Assembly (NCBI RefSeq): GCF_907163265.1
Contig: NZ_CAJQUM010000001.1
Span: forward strand, 2,170,001 to 2,234,000
DNA length: 64,000 bases
Direction of reading: 5' to 3'
Source: Georgfuchsia toluolica
Lineage (GTDB): Bacteria > Pseudomonadota > Gammaproteobacteria > Burkholderiales > Rhodocyclaceae
Both the position numbers and the translations under genes were made by a program. The notes under the pieces were generated by a model. It was not told the origin of the DNA and searched no databases. It was given only the letters and a program-made list of their open reading frames with translations. Positions 8,597 through 15,841 of the stretch are shown in pieces; the stretch's first letter is position 1, and each line of letters opens with the position of its first letter.

Positions 8597-9586
8597 GCTT
8601 CTTTCGATGTCGTGAGCGATTGAGGTTATAACTTCCGGACAAACTGCATTGGAAAGTTGCTTTATTGCATTTGTTCTCGATACAGGGAATTTGAACGAAT
8701 CAGGGAACCCCATCAAGCGCGTCATCTCTGCTAAGGACAAGTGCCTGCGTTCCCCTGTAAAGACAGGGATCATCGCGCCACCACCACTGTGACTAACGGC
8801 AAATGTGGGAAATTGGCTAGATAGGGAAATTGCCCGTATTCCGCTTGACCGTATTTGTAGAACGCAATTGCCAAGGTCGGCAGTAGCATCACTCCGTTCT
8901 ATCGCAGTCCTAGTCTTGGGGATTGCAAAGCCAATATCTTTGCTAGTGATGTGCCCAAGGTAGTAGTCAATATAGCGCTGCCACTTCAGGGAGATCGGGA
9001 TAGAGTTGTCACCGGCGATCAGCACATCACTTAACTTTTTCCTTCGCCGCGTATCCTTCGTAAAGGAGAAGTGATGCGGTGTCGTTTTGTTACGGATACC
9101 GACAATAAAAATCCGCTCTCTGCTTTGGGGAATGCCAAAGTATTTTGCGTTGAGGAGCTCAAAGTGGACTTCGTACGAAAGTTCGGAAAGTGCCTTAACC
9201 AATGCCCGCATATGCTCACCACTGTGAAGTTTCGCAAAATGGGAGACATTCTCTAGGAGGACAACTCTTGGCTTTGTTTCGCCTATGATTTCTAGTAGCT
9301 TCGGCAAGACAGCTGAGCGCGGATCTTCTGTGGCTAGTCGTTTCCCAGCAATTGAAAACGGCTGACAAGGAAATCCAGCGCAAAGCAAATCAGCATAAGG
9401 CACTTGCTTAGCATTCAGTGTTAGGAGGTCTTTTGAGCTAAAGCCTGTTCCAAAATTGCTTGAGTAGGTGCGCTCGCACTCACTATCAACCTCGTTTGAG
9501 TAAATGCACTCCCATCCCGCAGCCTCAAGGCCGAGGCGAAACCCTCCAATTCCCGCGCAAAATTCTACAAATGTTCTTTTAGCCAT
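8555..9586 (-). CDS. DNA (cytosine-5) methyltransferase of type II system
   Basis: Transfers methyl from SAM to cytosine C5 and would protect host DNA from the HNH nuclease. The 343-residue product has the ordered C5 motifs: I FVEFCAGIGGFRLGLE (residues 6-21), IV GFPCQPFS with catalytic C74, VI ENV, VIII QSRERIFIVG, IX RHLSLAEMTRLMGFP and X KQLSNAVCPEV. The target-recognition stretch between VIII and IX is short. ATG 9586 follows GAGGTGG, preferred over an in-frame GTG two codons upstream. It is convergent with the nuclease, so its expression is independent of it. Confidence 0.95.
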   Translation of the reverse strand: MAKRTFVEFCAGIGGFRLGLEAAGWECIYSNEVDSECERTYSSNFGTGFSSKDLLTLNAKQVPYADLLCAGFPCQPFSIAGKRLATEDPRSAVLPKLLEIIGETKPRVVLLENVSHFAKLHSGEHMRALVKALSELSYEVHFELLNAKYFGIPQSRERIFIVGIRNKTTPHHFSFTKDTRRRKKLSDVLIAGDNSIPISLKWQRYIDYYLGHITSKDIGFAIPKTRTAIERSDATADLGNCVLQIRSSGIRAISLSSQFPTFAVSHSGGGAMIPVFTGERRHLSLAEMTRLMGFPDSFKFPVSRTNAIKQLSNAVCPEVITSIAHDIERSLLSLGRNSVVKMS

Positions 9587-9645
9587 TTCCACCTCGGTTT
9601 TCTGCGACGATTCTATCTTGTGCTTCCAGGCTTATTTGTCGGCTG

Positions 9646-10215
9646 CTAGACCAGATTTACTGCCACCTTGAGCATTTCGTCGTTCAAGTCGATATACCGC
9701 TGCGTGGTGCTCATGTGCCGATGTCCTGCCAGAGCCATCAACACCCGCACACCGACACCTTTGTTGGCAAGAGTTGTAATGAATGTGCGGCGGCCGCTGT
9801 GACTGCTGGCCCCTTGCACCCCTGCCGCCTCATAGATTTGCAGGAAAAGCTGGGCCACAGTGTTCGCAGATAACCCTGAGCGCATCACCTGGGAATAGAA
9901 AAATGGCCCGTCATCGGGCGGGTAGCCAAGGGATGCAAGATAGACTGCCATTTCCTTCCTGAGCTTGTCTCCAAGCATGACAACTCGCCCCCGCTGACCC
10001 TTGGTCTGATCTGCTTCCAGACGAATCTCTGCCTTGATTGTTCCATCTGGAACAACTACATCGCTCATTCTTAGGGCTGCTAACTCGCCAGCCCGCATGC
10101 CTGCCCAGAAGCTCATCAGCACCATTGCTCGATTTCTGGCGGCATGCCTGCCTTGTGCGACAGTAGAAAGCACGATTTTTAGCTCTCTGTCGCTGAGTGT
10201 TTTTGCCTGTGCCAT
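9646..10215 (-). CDS. Catalytic-domain-only tyrosine recombinase
   Basis: A 189-residue recombinase of FimB/FimE size that lacks a full core-binding domain. All catalytic residues are visible: R41 (WAGMRAGEL), K72 (DQTKGQRG), H139/R142 (HSGRR), H165 (AGHRHM) and Y174 (TTQRYIDL). It lies upstream of the methyltransferase on the same strand and about 320 bp from the right attachment site. Possible roles are inversion of a local segment, help with excision, or a relic of another element. Its sequence is unlike the large integrase at 3279, so it is not a simple duplicate. Confidence 0.85.
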   Translation of the reverse strand: MAQAKTLSDRELKIVLSTVAQGRHAARNRAMVLMSFWAGMRAGELAALRMSDVVVPDGTIKAEIRLEADQTKGQRGRVVMLGDKLRKEMAVYLASLGYPPDDGPFFYSQVMRSGLSANTVAQLFLQIYEAAGVQGASSHSGRRTFITTLANKGVGVRVLMALAGHRHMSTTQRYIDLNDEMLKVAVNLV

Positions 10216-10530
10216 TTCTGGAATCCCCCAAAAAAACGGTGATCCAAATATATGACATTATGATTTTTTCTCCTACCACTGTTTTGGTGGGTTGTAGGCC
10301 CACGGATCGCAAGGGTTTGGCAGGAGTGATAAGGAAATATGAAAACTATTAGGGATTTAGGTTAGACTTGAATTGTTCTAAAACACAGGTTGGCGATCAG
10401 CGGCTCAGTGCTTATTATTTACCTCGTTAAGTGGCAGTTTTATGGTGATTCTTGCATGTCCACTTTGTAGTCCAGTTTGAAAACGTCTTATAACGTTATG
10501 ATTATAAAGTGTAAAGATCACCGGCCGCCT
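10216..10530. other. Right end of the element, no gene
   Basis: AT-rich, no credible coding sequence. It contains an inverted tRNA-3'-end-like fragment at 10284-10306 (reverse complement ATCCGTGGGCC then TACAACCCACCA) and an AT-rich stretch (TAACGTTATGATTATAAAG, around 10490) just inside the right attachment site, which could hold integrase arm sites. Confidence 0.4.
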
Positions 10531-10575
10531 CTCTTAATCCGTAGGTCCGGAGTTCGAATCTCCGACAACCCACCA
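10531..10575 (+). other. attR: duplicated 3' half of tRNA-Lys
   Basis: 45 bases matching tRNA positions from the anticodon loop to CCA: the 17-base core, then a T arm CGGAG-TTCGAAT-CTCCG and ACAACCCACCA. Joined to the 5' half at 3045-3075 it would make a standard tRNA-Lys(CTT), so this is most likely the original host 3' half displaced by integration. Confidence 0.85.
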
Positions 10576-10841
10576 GAATTTCAAGGGCTTGGCCAAATGG
10601 TAAGGCGGCGGTACCGTGGAAAAGTCTCTTACCGCTTCAATTCAGACACCCCCGCTTGACACTTTACGACCCACTGCAGCCGTTGAATGTTTCAGACAAC
10701 TGCCATTCAGGAACGCCAGTGCTCACCTGCGTGGCACGTCAGGTGAAGCACATTGTTAGACAGTTTAGTTATGATTTGCAATTGTCCCATGCCTGCAGAA
10801 GCCACGAAACTGCAACGTACATACACACTCTCTACTCACCT

Positions 10842-11213
10842 TCACAAAGTTTGAGTAGCAGAATCGATAGTAACGGCCAAGGTGGCTCGCAGCCAACTAA
10901 ACGTTGCTTTCATGAAATCAAAATCAGGTCCAGATGTTATGAAGATGGCCTTACCCTTGATCAAAAAACCGGTACCTGCCCCATGCAAGCCCTCAACCTT
11001 GCTGCTCCCCAGCGTAATTAGCACATTGGGGTCGTGGGCAATATTAACCTCTGTCTGATGCATGTAACCTGCAGGAATGAACAATCGTTCGTCTGACGAT
11101 ATTCTGATGTAGCTATTCCAGGTGTTCACCATATGCGGCCCATCCTTCCCCAGTGTCGCAATGGCAACAACCCCATCCTGTTTCAAAATTTCCAGCAATT
11201 TTCCCGGGATCAT
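10842..11213 (-). CDS. Pyridoxamine 5'-phosphate oxidase-like FMN-binding protein
   Basis: A 123-residue split-barrel protein of the PNPOx-like superfamily, which bind FMN or F420 and act as small flavin reductases. The start MIPGKLLEILKQDGVVAIATLGKDGPHMVNTWNSY-like segment and the C-terminal WLRATLAVTIDSATQTL fit the family. AGGAGG is 8 bases before the ATG, an excellent ribosome site. It is the only intact gene between two tRNA-Lys 3'-half copies, so it is either cargo of a second, largely decayed element or a host gene trapped between them. Confidence 0.75.
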   Translation of the reverse strand: MIPGKLLEILKQDGVVAIATLGKDGPHMVNTWNSYIRISSDERLFIPAGYMHQTEVNIAHDPNVLITLGSSKVEGLHGAGTGFLIKGKAIFITSGPDFDFMKATFSWLRATLAVTIDSATQTL

Positions 11214-11598
11214 CGTAGTACCTCCTGTAGTTTGGTTTGTTGTTCTGTCTAATAGTGTTTACACGGCCCCATGGGTCTCTATAACAATTATTATTGATGG
11301 CAGCATTATCGTAATCTAATAGCATGAACTGCAATTGGATTATTTTTTTCTGTATCCGTATAACATCTCCAATATTTGGGGGCACCGACGTAGAGCTTTT
11401 GGCATTTCCAGATGATCTCCATGGAGAGAACTCCTAAAGGACCGTTCATGGCCGGATGCTGCCTGATGACGTATGATAGCAAGTGGAAGCTCATGGCAGA
11501 TAAATGAATAGTGCCAAGCGGCAAGTGTGGGACTACTCCATGAGCATTAGCGAGTGAAGGCGGGTCAAGACGTCGGTTTAATTACAGAAAATATAGCC
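11214..11598. other. No gene recognised
   Basis: AT-rich DNA between the flavin-binding gene and the third tRNA 3'-half copy. Short open frames on both strands lack a ribosome site and family resemblance. The promoter of the flavin-binding gene must lie at its left edge. Confidence 0.4.
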
Positions 11599-11641
11599 CT
11601 TAATCCGTAGGTCGACAGTTGGAATCTGTCACAACCCACCA
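11599..11641 (+). other. Third, decayed copy of tRNA-Lys 3' half
   Basis: CTTAATCCGTAGGTC is identical to the attachment core and is followed by a T arm GACAG-TTGGAAT-CTGTC and ACAACCCACCA. The T loop has G where the universally conserved C56 should be, so this copy is a relic, not part of a working tRNA. It marks the outer end of an older insertion. Confidence 0.75.
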
Positions 11642-11658
11642 ATTATCTTTTTGTTGCG

Positions 11659-11740
11659 TTTCTTCTACTTGGCCCGGCCAATGCGGTTGGGATTTTTGCA
11701 TTTTGGAGCCACTTCGGGATCGCAATTGCGAAAGTCCGGG
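11659..11740 (+). repeat. Imperfect dispersed repeat with terminator, copy A
   Basis: Matches 24580-24664 with scattered mismatches and small gaps. It contains a terminator-like hairpin (CCCGGCC/GGTTGGG then ATTTTTG) followed by a conserved tail, GATCGCAATTG.GAAAGTCCGG. It starts 17 bases after the CCA of the decayed tRNA 3' half, so it was probably the original downstream region of tRNA-Lys. Confidence 0.7.
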
Positions 11741-11741
11741 G

Positions 11742-12308
11742 ACGGGAAGCGTGGCTGGTGGGTGCAAGAGGGTATCACTGCGACCACACTGCACGAACCA
11801 ACACGACGGTGATGGCAAGAGGGTTTCACCGCCAGTGTCAGCCAGCTAACCGTCGCGTTGCTACTCGGCGAGGCAGGAAGAAGTTGGTCTCCCTGGTGAA
11901 TCACGAAAAGTGGCCCAAAAGTGACAAGCCCGACTGGGTTAAGGAGTATTCAAAGCCAAAGCCATTACTTTCGCTATATCAAGTTCTGGCTACGCGGCAA
12001 GGTGGCAGGGTTGTTTTGAAGAGTTTCCGGACGATAGAAGGGGCGCAAAATCCCTACCCCACCGTTCCGGAAAGCCTCTCATAGCACCGTGCCACCCTGC
12101 CGCTGTGCCTTTTCTTGATTGCTCGCCTTCGCACGATTACCAAATAGCATTTGCATTGGCGACATGTGGTAGCTGCTCGGCCATTGCCGGAATTGGCCTC
12201 TTGACGCACCAACGTCCGGTATGAACATACTCCGGCCGCAGGTAATAAATCATGACGAACCGCAGTGTGATCTTTTCGTTTCGTCACGACGCGACCGATT
12301 CCCGTCGT
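11742..12308. other. No gene recognised
   Basis: Open frames here are short, basic and without family resemblance. A small repeated phrase (GCAAGAGGGT.TCAC.GC) occurs near 11764 and 11815, and a TTTCCGGAC/GTTCCGGAAA inverted pair near 12025-12075. Nothing else could be supported. Confidence 0.4.
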
Positions 12309-13589
12309 TCAGTGCTTGCTCTCCGCAGGGATGCCGTTGTCTTCGACGCGAATGATCGTTCGGCGCACGTAATGTAGTCCGAGCGCCACCAGCAGGCCTA
12401 TGACTGGAATTGAGACACCCATCGCGATATCCGGATCGAGTGGCCAGTTGGCGTGGGTTAACGCTTTCGCGCCGTAGCCCACGAGGCCGACCGCATAGTA
12501 CGTAATGGCAATGACCGACAGCCCTTCGATGGTCTCCTGCAAACGCAGCTGCAATCGGCCGCGACGATTCATCGAAGCGAGCAGCTCGGAGTTCTGTTGC
12601 TCGCGTACGATGCCAACCTGGGTGGAAAGCAGGTTGCTCGCGCGTGCGATGCGCTCGGACAACTCAAGCTGGCGCCGCGTTACCGACTCGCAGGTAGCCA
12701 TGGCAGGGGCGAGGCGCCGCGCCATGAATTCACCAAGTGTTTCGGTTCCCGGAAGCCGACGCTCGCGCAACTCGGCGATGCGCGCGAGTACCAGGTCGTA
12801 ATAAGCTTGTGCCGCGCCGAAGCGGAAGCGCGACTCGGCAATGTCTCTTTCCAGGCGTGCTGCCATGCCAGTGAGAGCATCGAGCAACTGTTCGCTGGTA
12901 CTCGCCTGTCCGGCCATCAGAGCGGCGAGTGACGCGACTTCGCGCTCCATTTCGCGCAGTTGCGGGGCCATTGTGCGAGCCACCGGCAGCGCGAGCAATG
13001 CCATCATGCGATAGGTTTCAATCTCGAACAGCCGCTGCACCGTGCGTCCTGCCTGGCGTCGCGATAACCCGTGGTCGAATACCTCAAAGCGGAGATAGCC
13101 GTCAGGATGAATGCGAAAGTCACTGAATACATGAGCTACACCAGCGCCGATGTCGGCGCCGACCACATCGTTGTGCTCAAAGAGTGCTGCAATATGCGTC
13201 GCGTCCGGGTCGGACTGACTGCGCGCATGAACCTTGGCAATTGCCGACACCAAGGTTCGGCCCGGAATAGCGGCGAGCCATTCGGCGGATACCTCACCAT
13301 CGCCATGGAAGGCGTAACTTGAAAACTCGGCGTGTTTTTCCCAACGCAATCGGAGCGCGCCCAGGTTCACGCTGTAGTAAATCGCATCCACCGGCGGCGC
13401 AGCGGCGGCGTAGCTCTCGCACAGCAAGGTGAGCTGCGCGTGCTCGGCGGACCGCTCTGCAGGCTCGATTAGTACTGCGAGGTAAACCACGCGCCCCGGT
13501 ATTGACAGCGGTTCGAGTGGTCGCGCATGTACTTCGTTGGCAAGTACATGGCGTTGCGGATGATCAGGTGGAGTCAGCGGGCGCGGCAT
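12309..13589 (-). CDS. DUF3422 family membrane-anchored protein
   Basis: A 426-residue protein of the DUF3422 family, widespread in proteobacteria and of unknown function. It opens with the family signature HPQRHVLANEVHARPLEPL (about residues 10-28). A long helical, probably coiled-coil middle (about 230-340) leads to two C-terminal hydrophobic segments (IEGLSVIAITYYAVGLVGYG, about 355-375, and the IPVIGLLVALGLHYV region, about 395-410), so a cytoplasmic body anchored to the inner membrane is likely. It is on the same strand as the nitrate reductase operon but more than 130 bp downstream, beyond a hairpin. Confidence 0.9.
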   Translation of the reverse strand: MPRPLTPPDHPQRHVLANEVHARPLEPLSIPGRVVYLAVLIEPAERSAEHAQLTLLCESYAAAAPPVDAIYYSVNLGALRLRWEKHAEFSSYAFHGDGEVSAEWLAAIPGRTLVSAIAKVHARSQSDPDATHIAALFEHNDVVGADIGAGVAHVFSDFRIHPDGYLRFEVFDHGLSRRQAGRTVQRLFEIETYRMMALLALPVARTMAPQLREMEREVASLAALMAGQASTSEQLLDALTGMAARLERDIAESRFRFGAAQAYYDLVLARIAELRERRLPGTETLGEFMARRLAPAMATCESVTRRQLELSERIARASNLLSTQVGIVREQQNSELLASMNRRGRLQLRLQETIEGLSVIAITYYAVGLVGYGAKALTHANWPLDPDIAMGVSIPVIGLLVALGLHYVRRTIIRVEDNGIPAESKH

Positions 13590-13630
13590 GTTGAATAGGG
13601 GAGAAAACCACTATGGTCCCTATAAACTCT

Positions 13631-13649
13631 ATCCCGCCGAATGCGGGAT
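13631..13649. terminator. Hairpin between nitrate operon and DUF3422 gene
   Basis: Perfect 7-bp arms ATCCCGC and GCGGGAT around CGAAT, in the gap after the hemerythrin-like gene. No T-run follows on either strand, so it is at best a weak terminator or an mRNA-stabilising hairpin. Confidence 0.35.
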
Positions 13650-13727
13650 TGCAAACCAGTACCACAAGGAACTTGTCGCTCAAGGCGGGTGTCTCCACTT
13701 CAGTTACGGTGATCAAGCAGAGGGGGA

Positions 13728-14366
13728 TCACATCTGCTCGAACTCGGCTGGCATAATTAGCCGGTGCGCCAGCGGAAAGAGTACGTTGTCCTCGCGAAAG
13801 ACATGCAGGCGCAGCAATTCGACCAGAAATTTTCCCTGCTCAAGCGCAGCGTCGAGGATGATCAGGCGTGTCTGCTGATCCCGAAAGCGGAACGCCAGGC
13901 CAAGGAAATTGAGGATCACCGCGGCGAGCTGGATGGCTTTGACATGCTCGTCCTGCATCAGGTCAACCGGAGTCTGCGGGTCCGGACCGCCACCGTGTTC
14001 GCCGGTTTCAAGGAGACGCCGCTTGAGCAGGGGAAAGAGCGCGGCTTCCTCGTGCCGGTGATGGGCGATGAAATGCTCGTTGAAGAAATTCAGAAAGTGG
14101 CGCAATTGGGCATCCGCGACCCTGGTGTAGCCATTTTTCCGGATGTCCAGGATGGTTTCTTCGAAGGCGTCTAGTTCGCGCAGGAATGGCACGTGTTCCG
14201 CCGCCAGGTGCCGCAGGAAGGGGTGCATGTCCTCCAGCGCCGCCGGCTCGATGTTTGGTGGCGCGTAGGCGTTGGGTGGGTCCATGGGTGACAGCCCTTC
14301 GAATGCCGTCAGTCCATGCAGGCCTTGTTTGTTGACGGGGTCGACCCGATGCAGAACGAACTCCAT
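13728..14366 (-). CDS. Hemerythrin-domain protein, last gene of nar operon
   Basis: A 212-residue helical protein with the HHE cation-binding pattern: HFLNFFNEHFIAHHRHEE (about residues 89-106), then HVKAIQL and HVFREDNVLFPLAHRL near the C-terminus, giving the His/Glu ligands of a di-iron site. Such proteins bind O2 or NO or repair iron-sulfur clusters. The frame is open upstream into narI; I chose the ATG at 14364-14366, 6 bases after the narI stop. Placement directly behind narI suggests a role in protecting the reductase clusters or handling nitric oxide, which is inferred. Confidence 0.8.
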   Translation of the reverse strand: MEFVLHRVDPVNKQGLHGLTAFEGLSPMDPPNAYAPPNIEPAALEDMHPFLRHLAAEHVPFLRELDAFEETILDIRKNGYTRVADAQLRHFLNFFNEHFIAHHRHEEAALFPLLKRRLLETGEHGGGPDPQTPVDLMQDEHVKAIQLAAVILNFLGLAFRFRDQQTRLIILDAALEQGKFLVELLRLHVFREDNVLFPLAHRLIMPAEFEQM

Positions 14367-14371
14367 GGCGT

Positions 14372-15103
14372 TCAGTTGTTCTTCGGCCGCGTGTTGGACC
14401 ATGCCGTATTGGGATCGCGAATCCGCTTGCGGTCCCAGTTCCAGATGACCTGCTGATAGGGCCGCGCAATGTAGGTGAAGGGCGCCACAAGGAAATGCAC
14501 CAGGCGGCTGAAAGGGATCAGCGCCAGGATGACGAAAGCTGCCACGATGTGGATGAGTACCGGGGCGGGCAGGCTGACCACCGCGGCAGTCTGAGGATCG
14601 AGCTTGAAGAGGGACCAGAGATAGGGCGAGAGATTGCTGGCGAACCAGGTCGATCCCCAGCGATAGGCATAGGCGATCCAGCATCCAAGCGCAATCTGGA
14701 AGATGAGCAACACCTCGATGAAAATGTCCATGCGGCTGGTCACCACTCGCACGCGCTGGTTGCCCATGCGGCGAATGAAAAGCCAGACCAGGCCGAGCAG
14801 GGCGCCCAGGCCGAAGGTGAATCCGATCATTTCTTCGAAAATTACCAGGTTGGCATGACTGCTGTAGATGTGGAGCACCCAGCCGGGAAACAGGAAGGCC
14901 AGCAGATGACCGGCAAGGACGACCAGCAGGCCCCAGTGGAACAGCATGCTGCCGAAGAAGAGCTTGTCGCTGTCGAGGAATTGCGAGGACAGCGAAGAAA
15001 ACTTGAAACCGCTCACCCGGTAGCGGTAGATGCAGCCGATCACGCAAAGCACGACGGCCAGATAGGGCAGGGCGACGATGAGTAAATTAGTGAGTGCGCT
15101 CAT
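14372..15103 (-). CDS. narI: Respiratory nitrate reductase gamma subunit (cytochrome b)
   Basis: NarI oxidises quinol at the periplasmic side and passes electrons through two b hemes to NarH. The 243-residue product has five transmembrane segments and conserved His residues in FHWGLLVVLAGHLLAF (first helix pair) and in the APVLIHIVAAF helix, which ligate the hemes. Length and SMLFHWG signature match the family. It starts 22 bases after narJ and is followed at once by the hemerythrin gene. Confidence 0.96.
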   Translation of the reverse strand: MSALTNLLIVALPYLAVVLCVIGCIYRYRVSGFKFSSLSSQFLDSDKLFFGSMLFHWGLLVVLAGHLLAFLFPGWVLHIYSSHANLVIFEEMIGFTFGLGALLGLVWLFIRRMGNQRVRVVTSRMDIFIEVLLIFQIALGCWIAYAYRWGSTWFASNLSPYLWSLFKLDPQTAAVVSLPAPVLIHIVAAFVILALIPFSRLVHFLVAPFTYIARPYQQVIWNWDRKRIRDPNTAWSNTRPKNN

Positions 15104-15124
15104 GATTTGGCCTCTCTCCGGTAA

Positions 15125-15841
15125 TCAGTGGTCACAGCCGCTGTTGTTGTGCATGTTCGCGGTAGCTTCCACTTCCATTTCCTTCTCGATCATTCCAAGG
15201 AAGTCGGAACGCTGATGTCTGGCGATGATGTCCGCCAGGATGCCGCCGCCGGCGGCCTCGAAGTCCCGGTTCATCACCTGGAGCAGGGTCTTGAAGGCGC
15301 GACAGAAAATGTTCTTGTCGGCGACCGGCGTCTCGATCAGCGTCTTGTAATGCTTTTGGTAGTTCCTGTCTTTTCTTTGCACACGCTCAGGGTCGAACTC
15401 GCGGATCATCAGCGCGACGGCCGGCAGCAGCAGTTCAGCCACCATCTCCTCGCGGAGATCCGCATCCTGGAGCAGTGGGACCAGGCGCAACATGTTCGGC
15501 AAGTGATCGGCGAGTTCGCCACGGCAGTCGTTGCCGACCAGCATGTGCTCGCGGTTCAGGTTGGCGAGCAGGTCGCCGCGCTTGTAATCGTCACCGAACA
15601 GGATGTAGCCGACCGAAAGCGTGGTCAGCGACTGGATCTCGAAAGTGCGGGTGTACAGCTCCTGCAGATCGTTTGCCGAAGGGGGGATCACATCGAGGAA
15701 GAGTTGCAGCTCGGCTGCGGCCTGCGGATAGCGATCAAGGAGCAAGGCCGGCAACTGTCTGGCTCGGACCAGGTAATCGGCGTCGGGAAAATCGAACAGC
15801 TCGGCCAACCGGGTGTAGTGGGAATAGTTCATCGCGTTCAC
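15125..15841 (-). CDS. narJ: Nitrate reductase molybdenum cofactor assembly chaperone
   Basis: NarJ binds the N-terminus of apo-NarG and helps insert the molybdenum cofactor; it is not part of the final complex. The 238-residue protein has the DMSO-reductase chaperone pattern: LAELFDFPDADYL near the start, YTRTFEIQSLTTLSVGYILFGDDYKRG (split here as YTRTFEIQSL and GYILFGDDYKRG, about residues 64-90), and LPNMLRLVPLL. Its ATG overlaps the narH stop by 4 bases. Confidence 0.95.
   Translation of the reverse strand: MNAMNYSHYTRLAELFDFPDADYLVRARQLPALLLDRYPQAAAELQLFLDVIPPSANDLQELYTRTFEIQSLTTLSVGYILFGDDYKRGDLLANLNREHMLVGNDCRGELADHLPNMLRLVPLLQDADLREEMVAELLLPAVALMIREFDPERVQRKDRNYQKHYKTLIETPVADKNIFCRAFKTLLQVMNRDFEAAGGGILADIIARHQRSDFLGMIEKEMEVEATANMHNNSGCDH

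Noticed and set aside
10590-10650. tRNA-like arms (GGCCAAATGGTAAGGC, then a GCGGTA/TACCGC pair) after attR
   Set aside because: No acceptor stem closes it and the T arm is not paired; not a tRNA.
11758-12084. 108-codon frame after the decayed tRNA copy
   Set aside because: Composition and lack of start signals suggest chance; it overlaps small repeats.
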